From NCBI GenBank assembly GCA_025057335.1, contig JANWXG010000008.1, forward strand, positions 1 to 24,407: 24,407 nucleotides of DNA, given 5' to 3'. The number at the start of each line of letters is the position of its first letter. Positions within the stretch are counted from its first letter, which is position 1. The notes under the pieces are model-generated. The model saw nothing but the letters and a program-made list of their open reading frames with translations. It searched no databases and was not told where the DNA came from. Origin of the DNA: a bacterium (lineage in GTDB: Bacteria; Armatimonadota; HRBIN16). Shown here piece after piece: positions 15,952-23,733 of the stretch. The position numbers were made by a program, and so were the translations under genes.

Positions 15952-16954
15952 GCTCTGGATTGCGCTGCTGGCAGTGCTCGTCGCGGGGGGAGCTCTCGGT
16001 GGATGCGCTCCGCGTCCCGCTCAGAGGATGGTATCGGTGCAGTGGCAGGCACTGTTGGTGTACCATCCGCTCTGGGAGGTACATAACCTGCGCTCTGAGA
16101 CACGCTGGGACTCTGCTCTCCCCGACGTAGCCATCCCGCGAACACTCTATCTGCCCGCAGTCACCCTGCAGCCGATGCTGACGCCAGAAGCCGAACGCAG
16201 ACGCCAGCAGGTGATGCAATCTGCCGCCCAGCAACAGCAGGCGCTGATGGCACGGCTACAACAGATGGAGATGCGTCGGTTACAAGAGGAGGTCGCGCAG
16301 CTCCATGCTCAGCAACGGGCGAAGGAAGCTCTGGCGCTACAAGAAGCGCTTTTGTGGGCGCAACGTGAGACCGAGCAAGCGCTGAGCCAGCATTACTGGC
16401 CTCAGGCGAATAGCGAGCTGCAACGACAGGTGCTACGTCGGCTCGTGCGCTTGCGTCACGACTTGCGCGACTATCTGCGCGAACGCTTACAACAGATAGA
16501 GGCACAGCAGGAGCTGTTCGCCGATACTCTGCGGCAGCGACTCGCAAGTATCGAGGAGGAAACCGCTCGGCGCCTGGATGAGCGCAAGCAAGAGGTGCAA
16601 AACGAGTTTGAACGCCAGCGTGAGCAGCTGCGCCAGCAGAGCGCCCAACGCCTGCAGATGGAGCAGACCCTTGCGAGCGTAATGGTGCGCCCCTTCGCGG
16701 TCAATGGTAAACCCGTTACCCTCCCCCTCGTCTCGCTACAGGCAGCGCCCGCCACGGAGTCTCGTATCCCGTCGCCGCGCTCGGTGCCTTTTCCGACTCG
16801 GCAGCAGATGCACCTCTGGATAGAGCAGGATGTGAAGCAGTGGGCGGAGGCAATCTGTCGCAAGCACCACTGGGTGCCAGTATGGCAGCAGCAGGCAGGC
16901 TTGCCCGATGTCACTGCTCAGATTGCTCAGGAAATGCAGGGAACCGCTCTATGA
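15923..16954 (+). CDS. Coiled-coil lipoprotein with Skp-like C-terminus
   Basis: I do not recognise this 343-residue protein as a named family. From the ATG at 15923 it has a lipoprotein signal: a hydrophobic stretch at residues 11-25, then LGGC with Cys28 as the lipid-bearing residue. After a short region (VSVQWQALLVYHPLWEVHN) come about 170 residues of Gln/Glu/Arg/Leu-rich coiled coil (about residues 90-255), then a Pro-rich linker. The C-terminal 45 residues (IEQDVKQWAEAICRKH through PDVTAQIAQEM) align by eye with the end of the neighbouring Skp (IRKAVAAIAQEKG through NDITSDVI). It may therefore be a membrane-tethered paralogue of Skp, probably facing the periplasm. The start lies 29 bases inside skp with no clear ribosome site, so reinitiation is likely. 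Its stop overlaps the lpxD ATG. Confidence 0.8.
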   Translation: MSSAGSTGNRLWIALLAVLVAGGALGGCAPRPAQRMVSVQWQALLVYHPLWEVHNLRSETRWDSALPDVAIPRTLYLPAVTLQPMLTPEAERRRQQVMQSAAQQQQALMARLQQMEMRRLQEEVAQLHAQQRAKEALALQEALLWAQRETEQALSQHYWPQANSELQRQVLRRLVRLRHDLRDYLRERLQQIEAQQELFADTLRQRLASIEEETARRLDERKQEVQNEFERQREQLRQQSAQRLQMEQTLASVMVRPFAVNGKPVTLPLVSLQAAPATESRIPSPRSVPFPTRQQMHLWIEQDVKQWAEAICRKHHWVPVWQQQAGLPDVTAQIAQEMQGTAL

Positions 16955-17982
16955 GGATTACTCTACAGGAGCTAGCGCAACGGTTGAACGCTCAGCTAGA
17001 GGGCGATGCCAAAACCCTCATCACTGGAGTCTCCTCCATTGAGTTTGCCCAAGGGGGAGATGTTGTATTCGCTGAGTCCCTTCGCTTTCTGCGTCTTGCA
17101 GAACGTTGCCCAGCATCGGCAGTCATCGTGTGGCGTGATGCCCCCTCGATCAACAAACCCCTCTTGCGTGTGGACTCGCCCAGAGAAGCTTTCCTAAAAG
17201 TACTGGAGCTGTTTGCTCCTCCACCCCACCATCCCCAAGGTATCAGCCCGAGCGCTATCGTCTCCGCCGACGCCTATCTGGCAGAAGGGGTAGCGGTGGG
17301 AGCAGGATGTGTCATCGAAGCGGGTGCTTGTATCGGACGAGGCACCGTGGTCTACCCGCTTTGCTACGTTGGCAGGGACGTGCAAATCGGGGAAGACTGC
17401 ATCCTCTACCCCCACGTGACGCTCATGCAGGGAGTACGTTTGGGGAACAGGGTTATCGTGCATCCTGGCTCGGTGATCGGTTCGGACGGCTTTGGCTACG
17501 TATGCGTCAATGGAGAACACCGTAAGGTGCCGCATCTCGGCACGGTAGAGGTGGGAGATGACGTGGAGATTGGCGCCAACGTGTGCATTGACCGCGCGAA
17601 AACAGGGGTCACTCGTATCGGCTCGGGCACCAAGATTGACAACTTGGTGCATATCGCACACAACGTGCAGGTGGGAGAAGGCTGTCTCTTAATTGCGCAG
17701 GTGGGCATTGCGGGTAGTTCTCGCTTGGGACGCAGTGTTGTCTTGGCGGGGCAGGTAGGAGTGAGCCACCGGGTGACCATTGGTGACGGGGCCGTGGTGG
17801 CTGCTCAATCGGGGGTGGCAGGCAACTTGGCAGGAGGACAGCGCTACTTCGGCAGCCCCGCCCGTGAGCACATGAAACAGCTGCGCCTGATGGCTTACAC
17901 GAGCCGCCTACCCGAGCTCTTCGAGCGGGTCAAGGCTATCGAGCGGCAGTTGCGTTCCCCTGGGGAGGAGGAAAATGGCTAA
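16951..17982 (+). CDS. lpxD: UDP-3-O-(3-hydroxyacyl)glucosamine N-acyltransferase
   Basis: LpxD adds the second 3-hydroxyacyl chain, from acyl-ACP, to the amino group of UDP-3-O-acylglucosamine in lipid A synthesis. The 343-residue product has the expected parts. The N-terminal uridine-binding domain (residues 1-95) contains GVSSIEFAQGGDVVF. A left-handed beta-helix of hexapeptide repeats runs from about 98 to 315. The catalytic HIAHNV motif gives His237, in line with His239 of E. coli. A C-terminal helix (about 312-335) ends the protein. GSDGFGY (residues 177-183) is also conserved. The ATG at 16951 overlaps the previous stop as ATGA. The end overlaps lpxC by eight bases. Length matches the family. 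Confidence 0.96.
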   Translation: MRITLQELAQRLNAQLEGDAKTLITGVSSIEFAQGGDVVFAESLRFLRLAERCPASAVIVWRDAPSINKPLLRVDSPREAFLKVLELFAPPPHHPQGISPSAIVSADAYLAEGVAVGAGCVIEAGACIGRGTVVYPLCYVGRDVQIGEDCILYPHVTLMQGVRLGNRVIVHPGSVIGSDGFGYVCVNGEHRKVPHLGTVEVGDDVEIGANVCIDRAKTGVTRIGSGTKIDNLVHIAHNVQVGEGCLLIAQVGIAGSSRLGRSVVLAGQVGVSHRVTIGDGAVVAAQSGVAGNLAGGQRYFGSPAREHMKQLRLMAYTSRLPELFERVKAIERQLRSPGEEENG

Positions 17983-18805
17983 CCAGCACACACTACAGCG
18001 CCCCGTCTGCGTGGAAGGGGTGGGTATGCACACCGGTAAGCGGTGTCGCGTCACGGTGAAGCCCGCTGAAGAGAATGCGGGGATTGTCTTCCACCTCGCT
18101 GGGGAATGTATCCCCGCCCTCGCCGAATACGTGGTCTCTACCGACCGCTGCACCACCTTGGGCAGAGATGGCGTGCGGGTGATGACTGTGGAACATCTGC
18201 TGTCCGCACTGGTCGGGACGGGGATAGATAACGCACACATTGAGGTGGAAGGGGAGGAGATACCCGTTCTAGATGGCAGCGCGATGCCTTGGGTGGAGCG
18301 CCTTTTAGACGCTGGGTTGTGTGAGCAGCGTGCTCCCCGCCAGCGAGTCCAGCTGGTGCGACCGGTCTCGGTGATGGCGGGCGATAGGGGCATCTGGGCC
18401 ATGCCCCACCCAGAAAGGTTGCTGATTGCTACCGTGCACTACAGCCACCCGCTGGTCGGCACGCAGGTAGCGTGGTTTGCTCTGGATAAAATAGACTATC
18501 GCGAAGAGATAGCGCCTGCACGCACCTTCGGCTTCTGGGAGGAAGTCGAATCCCTGCTTGCGCGGGGCAGGGCGTTGGGAGGCAGCTTGGACAACGCCCT
18601 TGTCATCTTCCCTGACCGTTACAGTGCCTCCCTTCGCTTCCCTGACGAGGTGCTGAGGCATAAGGTGTTAGACCTTCTTGGCGACTTGGCGCTGGTGGGC
18701 GTGCAGGTAGAGGCGCTGTTCGTGGCGGTAAAACCCAGTCATACCTTAAATACCGCCTTCGCGATGGCACTCCGACAGACAATCCTGGGGGAGGTGGAAC
18801 AATGA
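17975..18805 (+). CDS. lpxC: UDP-3-O-acyl-N-acetylglucosamine deacetylase
   Basis: LpxC is the zinc enzyme that commits UDP-acylglucosamine to lipid A synthesis. In the 276-residue product the zinc ligands are His74 (in VEHLLSAL), His229 and Asp233 (in HKVLDLLGD). Catalytic Glu73 sits next to His74, and His256 lies in the SHTLN motif. LDGSAMPW (residues 99-106) and ARTFGF (residues 182-187) are typical as well. E. coli LpxC has 305 residues, so this form is slightly short, with the C-terminus ending soon after the last helix. A GGGGAGGAGG ribosome site inside lpxD precedes the ATG. Its stop overlaps the fabZ ATG. In Bacteroidota LpxC and FabZ are fused; here they are separate but overlapping. 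Confidence 0.97.
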   Translation: MANQHTLQRPVCVEGVGMHTGKRCRVTVKPAEENAGIVFHLAGECIPALAEYVVSTDRCTTLGRDGVRVMTVEHLLSALVGTGIDNAHIEVEGEEIPVLDGSAMPWVERLLDAGLCEQRAPRQRVQLVRPVSVMAGDRGIWAMPHPERLLIATVHYSHPLVGTQVAWFALDKIDYREEIAPARTFGFWEEVESLLARGRALGGSLDNALVIFPDRYSASLRFPDEVLRHKVLDLLGDLALVGVQVEALFVAVKPSHTLNTAFAMALRQTILGEVEQ

Positions 18806-19314
18806 TAGGACCGAACGGTGTTCTGGATGTGGAGGCGGTGCGTCAGATTTTGCCGCATCGCTACCCCTTGCTGTTGGTAGACCGCATACTGGAGTTGGAA
18901 CCGGGGAAACGGGCTGTGGGCTTAAAGAACGTGACCATTAATGAAGAGTTCTTCAACGGACACTTCCCCGGTCAAGCCATCATGCCGGGCGTGCTGGTAG
19001 TAGAGGCGATGGCGCAGGTCGGAGGGGTGTTGATGCTCTCCTTGCCAGAGCATCGCCATAAGTTGGCATATATCGGCGGTATCGACAAAGTGCGCTTCCG
19101 CAAGCCTGTGGTGCCCGGCGATACGCTCATCACCGAGGTGGAGGTACTGCGTTTTCGGGGCAGCACAGGAAAGGTGCGCGTGGTCGGGCGCGTGAACGGT
19201 CAGGTGGTTGCCGAAGCGGAGCTGATTTTCGCTCTGGTAGACCCCAAAAAGAACGGCAGCCGCCCCCAAGAGCAGATAGCGAACGCCACTGCTGAAGAAG
19301 GGAACACTCCATGA
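18802..19314 (+). CDS. fabZ: 3-hydroxyacyl-ACP dehydratase FabZ
   Basis: FabZ removes water from 3-hydroxyacyl-ACP during fatty-acid elongation. It competes with LpxA and LpxD for the same substrates, which explains its place among lpx genes. The 170-residue hotdog-fold protein shows LPHRYPLLLVDRI (residues 17-29), then NGHFPGQAIMPGVL with catalytic His54, and VEAMAQ with catalytic Glu68. The substrate-tunnel part KVRFRKPVVPGDTL follows. It has an extra hydrophilic tail of about 20 residues (from PKKNGSRPQ), making it longer than the usual 140-155. The start overlaps lpxC and the stop overlaps lpxA, both by four bases, so translation is probably coupled. Confidence 0.96.
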   Translation: MIGPNGVLDVEAVRQILPHRYPLLLVDRILELEPGKRAVGLKNVTINEEFFNGHFPGQAIMPGVLVVEAMAQVGGVLMLSLPEHRHKLAYIGGIDKVRFRKPVVPGDTLITEVEVLRFRGSTGKVRVVGRVNGQVVAEAELIFALVDPKKNGSRPQEQIANATAEEGNTP

Positions 19315-20135
19315 TGGGCATACAGACAATGGCGCACTCCAAGATTCACCCGACAGCCATCATCCATCCGACCGCCGAAATTGCGGAGGATGTCGAGATA
19401 GGTCCCTACAGTATCGTCGGTGCCCACGTGTACATCGGCGAGGGCACTATTCTCGAATCGCACGTGGTAGTGGAAAAGTGGACGACCATCGGTGCACACT
19501 GTCATATCTTCCACAGCGCCATCCTGGGAGGACCACCTCAAGATACCAAGTTCAAGGGCGAGCGCAGCTACTTGCGCATCGGCAACCGCAACATCATCCG
19601 TGAATTTGTAACCATCCACCGCGCTACGGGCGAAGAGGAAGCGACCGTCATCGGCGACGACAACATGATTATGGGCTACGTCCATATTGGACATAACTGT
19701 AAACTGGGCAACGGCATCATCATCGCGAACCAAGCAGGGATTAGTGGACACGTTGTCGTGGAGGACCACGTCGTCTTCGGAGGCATGGTCGGCGTGCACC
19801 AATACACCCGCATCGGCAAACTCGCGATGCTAGGAGGGATGTCGAAGGTCGTGCAGGACGTGCCTCCCTTCATGATGGTGGACGGACGCCCCGCAGAGGT
19901 GCTCGACCTCAATATTATCGGTCTGCGTCGTCACGGCGTTCCTCCAGCTGTGCGGGCGGGACTGAGACAGGCGTACAAACTGCTCTACCGCTCCAAACTG
20001 AACATGTCCCAAGCGATTGAGGCGATTGAGGAGGAAGTGGAGCCCAGCCCTGAGCGCGACTACTTGCTGGACTTCCTGCGCAGCATCCGTAAGGGCTTTG
20101 GGGGACGTGCCAACGACCCCCGCGGGATGCGGTGA
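19311..20135 (+). CDS. lpxA: UDP-N-acetylglucosamine O-acyltransferase
   Basis: LpxA starts lipid A synthesis by moving a 3-hydroxyacyl chain from ACP to the 3-OH of UDP-GlcNAc. The 274-residue product is a left-handed beta-helix (hexapeptide repeats at about residues 10-195) with a C-terminal helical part. Family marks are GGPPQDTKFKGE (residues 73-84), the active-site segment HIGHNC with catalytic His128 (His125 of E. coli), GGMVGVHQY, and NIIGLRRHG in the acyl-ACP-binding tail. Starts at 19311, 19314 or 19329 are all possible. The first overlaps the fabZ stop as ATGA and is taken here; the family N-terminus fits the third (MAHSKIHPTAI) best. The stop overlaps lpxB as GTGA. Confidence 0.96.
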   Translation: MMGIQTMAHSKIHPTAIIHPTAEIAEDVEIGPYSIVGAHVYIGEGTILESHVVVEKWTTIGAHCHIFHSAILGGPPQDTKFKGERSYLRIGNRNIIREFVTIHRATGEEEATVIGDDNMIMGYVHIGHNCKLGNGIIIANQAGISGHVVVEDHVVFGGMVGVHQYTRIGKLAMLGGMSKVVQDVPPFMMVDGRPAEVLDLNIIGLRRHGVPPAVRAGLRQAYKLLYRSKLNMSQAIEAIEEEVEPSPERDYLLDFLRSIRKGFGGRANDPRGMR

Positions 20136-21301
20136 GCATTGCGGTGACCATTGTCTGTGTAGCGGGTGAAGCGAGCGGCGATGCCAGCGGCGCAGCGCTG
20201 TTGCGAGTAGTGCGCCAGCACTTGCCCCAGGTGCGCTTTTGGGGCATCGGCGGACAGCATCTACGAGAGGTGGGTGCGGAGTTGTTATACGACAGCAGTC
20301 GTTGGGGAGCGGTTGGGGTGGTCGAGTCGCTACGGCTTGTCCCTGCGCTCTGGCTCGCACAACAGCGCCTAAAGCGTCGGCTGACACAGCAACCGCCACA
20401 TCTGCTGGTGCTGGTGGATTTTGGAGCCTTCAATGTGCCTCTGGCGAAATGGGCGAAGCGCAGAGGCATCCGAGTGTTCTACTATTTTCCGCCAGGCTCC
20501 TGGCGCCGCCAGCTCCCGCGCCATACAGACCTACCACACTGCACCGACTGCATCGTCACGCCGTTTCCCTGGTCGGCTCAGCTGCTCCGGCAAGCAGGAG
20601 CCAACGCACACTTCGTGGGGCACCCGTTGCTAGACCGCGTGCGCCCCACGCTCAGCGTGGAGGAATTCTGCCAACGACTGGACTTAGCGCCCGAAGGCTT
20701 GCGCATCGGACTGCTACCGGGTAGTCGGCGTCAGGAGGTACGTGCCCTGTTGCCTACCCTGCGCGAGGCGGCGGAACAGCTGGCTCGCCAACACCCAGAA
20801 GCACAGTTCGTGATAGCGCTGGCGCCATCGGTGCAAGAAGAGGAGGTGCGCCAAGCCTTCGTAAGCAGCAAGGTTCAGTGGCGGATGGTGCGGGGAATGA
20901 CTTACGAGGTGATGGCGCATAGCCATCTTCTTTGGTGCTGCTCAGGCACAGCGACGCTGGAGGCAGCCATACTGGGCACGCCGATGATTATCCTGTATCG
21001 CGGCTCGCGGCTGATGGAGTGGGAGTACCACCTGCGCAAGCGCTGGCTGAACCTCACGTTTATTGGTTTGCCGAACCTGATAGCGGAGCGGGGCATCTGC
21101 CCGGAACTAGTTCAGCACGATGCCGTACCAGCAAACATCGTGGCGCACACCATAGCACTTTTGCCAGGTACGGAAGCATACCATGCACAACAGAAGGCGC
21201 TCCAAGAGGTAAAATCGGTACTAGGAGAACCCGGTGCCACCGCACGCGCAGCGCGCCTGTTGATAGAGTGTCTAGGTGTGAACTATGTCTCAGCGAGTTG
21301 A
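20132..21301 (+). CDS. lpxB: Lipid-A-disaccharide synthase, divergent form
   Basis: LpxB joins lipid X and UDP-2,3-diacylglucosamine into the lipid A disaccharide at the inner membrane. The 389-residue GT-B (GT19) protein shows GEASGD (residues 12-17), GIGGQHL, FVGHPLLD, LLPGSRRQEV and SGTATLEAA, all typical of the family. Two central motifs are unusual. The usual DAPDFN is DFGAFN, and the usual SPxVWAWR block is PPGSWRR. The enzyme may be an early-branching LpxB or a related glycosyltransferase; operon context strongly favours LpxB. The start is a GTG overlapping the lpxA stop (GTGA). The end overlaps msbA by 17 bases. LpxI, which lies between lpxA and lpxB in some diderm Firmicutes, is missing here. 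Confidence 0.88.
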   Translation: MSIAVTIVCVAGEASGDASGAALLRVVRQHLPQVRFWGIGGQHLREVGAELLYDSSRWGAVGVVESLRLVPALWLAQQRLKRRLTQQPPHLLVLVDFGAFNVPLAKWAKRRGIRVFYYFPPGSWRRQLPRHTDLPHCTDCIVTPFPWSAQLLRQAGANAHFVGHPLLDRVRPTLSVEEFCQRLDLAPEGLRIGLLPGSRRQEVRALLPTLREAAEQLARQHPEAQFVIALAPSVQEEEVRQAFVSSKVQWRMVRGMTYEVMAHSHLLWCCSGTATLEAAILGTPMIILYRGSRLMEWEYHLRKRWLNLTFIGLPNLIAERGICPELVQHDAVPANIVAHTIALLPGTEAYHAQQKALQEVKSVLGEPGATARAARLLIECLGVNYVSAS

Positions 21302-23060
21302 CAAACAGCTACAGAAACGCCTCTGGCAAGACCTGCGCCCGCATGTGAAATACATCGTGCTCGGATTGGTGTGCGCCGCAGGAGCACAGGCGATTACCCT
21401 TCGCATCTATGCACTCACTCGGGACGTCATCAACGCAGCGCAGCAGTATCAGGATGTGAGCCTGCTCAACCAAGTGAGCCTCATTGTCATCTTCGCCTTT
21501 TTCCTCAAGTTCATTTTCGCTTATGGGCAAACTTACTACCTCTCGCTGGCGGTCAACCGTTTCACGATGCGCCTGCGAGAGCGGGTGTACGAACACCTGC
21601 AAAGCCTGTCGCTTTCGTACTTTACCCATCGCCGCACTGGGGCGCTGATGTCGGTGCTGACAAACGACATCAACGCTATCTCGGCGGGGGGCGTGCTGTT
21701 GAAAGACATGGTTGCCGCGCCCATCGGGCTGGTAGGAGGGCTGGTCTGGCTGTTTGTTATCTCCTGGAAGCTGTCGCTCATTGCGGTCATTGGGGTGCCC
21801 CTGATGGCTCTCATCATCCGTGCCATCGGCAAGCGTATGCGCCACATCGGACAGCAGACGCAGCGGCGTCTGGAAGACATGACCGCCGTGATGCAGGAGA
21901 CCATCGCGGGCGTGCGCACTATCCGTGCCTTCGCCACCGAAGCAGCGGAAATCCGGCGGTTCAAAGAGCGCAACTATCTGTCGTATCGAGCGATGATGGA
22001 CGGCGTACGTGCAAGCGCCGCTCTGCGCCCGTTGATCGAGCTTATCGGCGCGGGCGGTATCGCTTTCGTGCTTTGGTATGGCGGGCACCAGATTGTGCGC
22101 GGTGAGCTGGACTTCGGCGGTTTGGGCAGCTTTCTTCTGACGTTGAACCTCGTTGCACAGAGCATGCAGACGCTCGGCAGCATCAACGTCACTCGCCAGC
22201 AGGTATTGGCGGCAGCAGAACGGGTGTACCATGAAGTGCTAGATGTACATCCTGAGGTGCAGGAGCTGCCAGGAGCACCCCCCATGCCTCCGATTGTGGG
22301 ACATGTGCAGTTCGAGAAGGTCAGCTTCGCCTACCACCGTGGAGGGAGGCTGGTGCTGGACAACATCTCTTTTGAGATGAAGCCCGGCATGGTGGTGGCA
22401 GTCGTCGGACACAGCGGCGCAGGCAAAAGCACACTCGCTGACCTCATCCCCCGCTTCTACGACCCCACCTCTGGGCGCGTGCTCATCGACGGAATAGACA
22501 TCCGCACGGTGCAGATAGCCTCCCTGCGCAAGCAGATTGGCATCGTGCCTCAGGAGACCATCCTGTTCGCAGGCACTATCCGCGACAACATCGCCTACGC
22601 CGTGCCCGACGCCACAGAGGAGCAAATCATCGAGGCAGCCAAGGCCGCGCATGCACACGAGTTCATCCAGCGTCTGGAGAAAGGCTACGAGACGGTAGTC
22701 GGCGAGCGCGGCGTGCGCTTGTCGGGGGGTGAGCGTCAACGCATCGCCATCGCCCGTGCTATTCTGAAGAACCCGCGTATCCTGATACTAGACGAGGCGA
22801 CCTCCTCGCTAGACACTGCCTCGGAAGCCATCGTGCAGCAAGCGTTGGAAGAGCTGATGCGAGGACGCACCACGCTGGTCATCGCGCACCGTCTCAGTAC
22901 AGTGGTACATGCCGACCTGATTCTGGTGTTGGAACATGGGCGCATCGTGGAACGGGGCACACATCAGGAGCTGCTGGAGCTAGGTGGCGTATACGCCCGT
23001 CTGTTCCGTCGGCAGGCGGGCGAGCAGAGGCTACAGCCGCTGGTGAGCCAAGGTGAGTAA
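21285..23060 (+). CDS. msbA: ABC transporter, MsbA-like lipid A flippase
   Basis: This 591-residue half-transporter has an N-terminal six-helix membrane domain (about residues 20-310) and a C-terminal ATPase. The ATPase has Walker A GHSGAGKST (residues 375-383), a Q-loop (VPQET), the signature LSGGERQR from residue 479, Walker B ILILDEATSSLD near residue 500 and the H-loop AHRLST. It belongs to the MsbA/LmrA-type exporters, which flip lipid A-core across the inner membrane. The assignment as MsbA rests on its place between lpxB and waaA, since the sequence class also includes drug exporters. The ATG at 21285 lies 17 bases inside lpxB, with AGGTG six bases upstream. The stop overlaps the next gene by eight bases. 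Confidence 0.92.
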   Translation: MSQRVDKQLQKRLWQDLRPHVKYIVLGLVCAAGAQAITLRIYALTRDVINAAQQYQDVSLLNQVSLIVIFAFFLKFIFAYGQTYYLSLAVNRFTMRLRERVYEHLQSLSLSYFTHRRTGALMSVLTNDINAISAGGVLLKDMVAAPIGLVGGLVWLFVISWKLSLIAVIGVPLMALIIRAIGKRMRHIGQQTQRRLEDMTAVMQETIAGVRTIRAFATEAAEIRRFKERNYLSYRAMMDGVRASAALRPLIELIGAGGIAFVLWYGGHQIVRGELDFGGLGSFLLTLNLVAQSMQTLGSINVTRQQVLAAAERVYHEVLDVHPEVQELPGAPPMPPIVGHVQFEKVSFAYHRGGRLVLDNISFEMKPGMVVAVVGHSGAGKSTLADLIPRFYDPTSGRVLIDGIDIRTVQIASLRKQIGIVPQETILFAGTIRDNIAYAVPDATEEQIIEAAKAAHAHEFIQRLEKGYETVVGERGVRLSGGERQRIAIARAILKNPRILILDEATSSLDTASEAIVQQALEELMRGRTTLVIAHRLSTVVHADLILVLEHGRIVERGTHQELLELGGVYARLFRRQAGEQRLQPLVSQGE

Positions 23061-23733
23061 ACGCGGAGAACAGCCGAACTGGTGGCAGCGAATGCGCCCG
23101 CGCGTACTCGGGTTTGTCCTCTGGAGCCTCGCGCGGACGATAGGAGTCAGTCTGCGCCTGCAAGTGCTCAACTACGAGCAGGTTCTGGAGCGAAGCAGGC
23201 AAGGCAAGGGGGCAGTGCTAGTCACCTGGCATGGACGCAGCCTCATCCCCGCCAACGTGTTCAACGGCAAGGGCTTCTGGGCAATCATCTCCCTCTCTCG
23301 TGATGGCGAGGTGCAGAACCACATCTTCCGACGCTTTGGCTTCCGCATCATCCGGGGCTCGACAGGACGCGGGGGCATCCGCGCGGCGCTGGAGGCGGCG
23401 CGGCGCGTCGCCGAGGGAGGCATTCTCGCCTTCACTCCCGACGGTCCTCGCGGTCCCAACCGAGAGGTGCAGCCCGGTGCGCTTTTCATCGCACAGAAAG
23501 CGCAGTGTCCGATTATTCCCGCAGGCGTCGCCGCATACCCGCGCGCGCTGCTACCTACCTGGGACCGCTACATGATCCCCTTCCCTTTCGCGCGCGGCGC
23601 GTTCATCTTTGGCGAGCCTATCGAGGTGCCCCAAAACCTGAGTGAAGAGCAGCTCGAGCAGCTGCGCCAGCAGGTGGAACAGGCAATCAATGCCCTGGAA
23701 GAGCGGGCAGAGCAGATGGTACGGTCACGATGA
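23053..23733 (+). CDS. DUF374 lysophospholipid acyltransferase-family protein (LpxJ-like candidate)
   Basis: The 226-residue protein matches DUF374, part of the LPLAT acyltransferase superfamily. Key parts are WHGRSL with the likely catalytic His60, SLSRDGE (residues 80-86), RGSTGRGG (residues 101-108) and FTPDGPRGPN (residues 127-136). A hydrophobic N-terminal segment (about residues 18-34) should anchor it to the inner membrane. The DUF374 family includes LpxJ, a late lipid A acyltransferase of Campylobacterota unrelated in sequence to LpxL/LpxM. With its position between msbA and waaA, a role as the secondary lipid A acyltransferase is a good inference but not shown. It starts with GTG overlapping the msbA stop, and ends overlapping waaA as ATGA. 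No lpxL or lpxM is in the window. Confidence 0.88.
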   Translation: MSKRGEQPNWWQRMRPRVLGFVLWSLARTIGVSLRLQVLNYEQVLERSRQGKGAVLVTWHGRSLIPANVFNGKGFWAIISLSRDGEVQNHIFRRFGFRIIRGSTGRGGIRAALEAARRVAEGGILAFTPDGPRGPNREVQPGALFIAQKAQCPIIPAGVAAYPRALLPTWDRYMIPFPFARGAFIFGEPIEVPQNLSEEQLEQLRQQVEQAINALEERAEQMVRSR

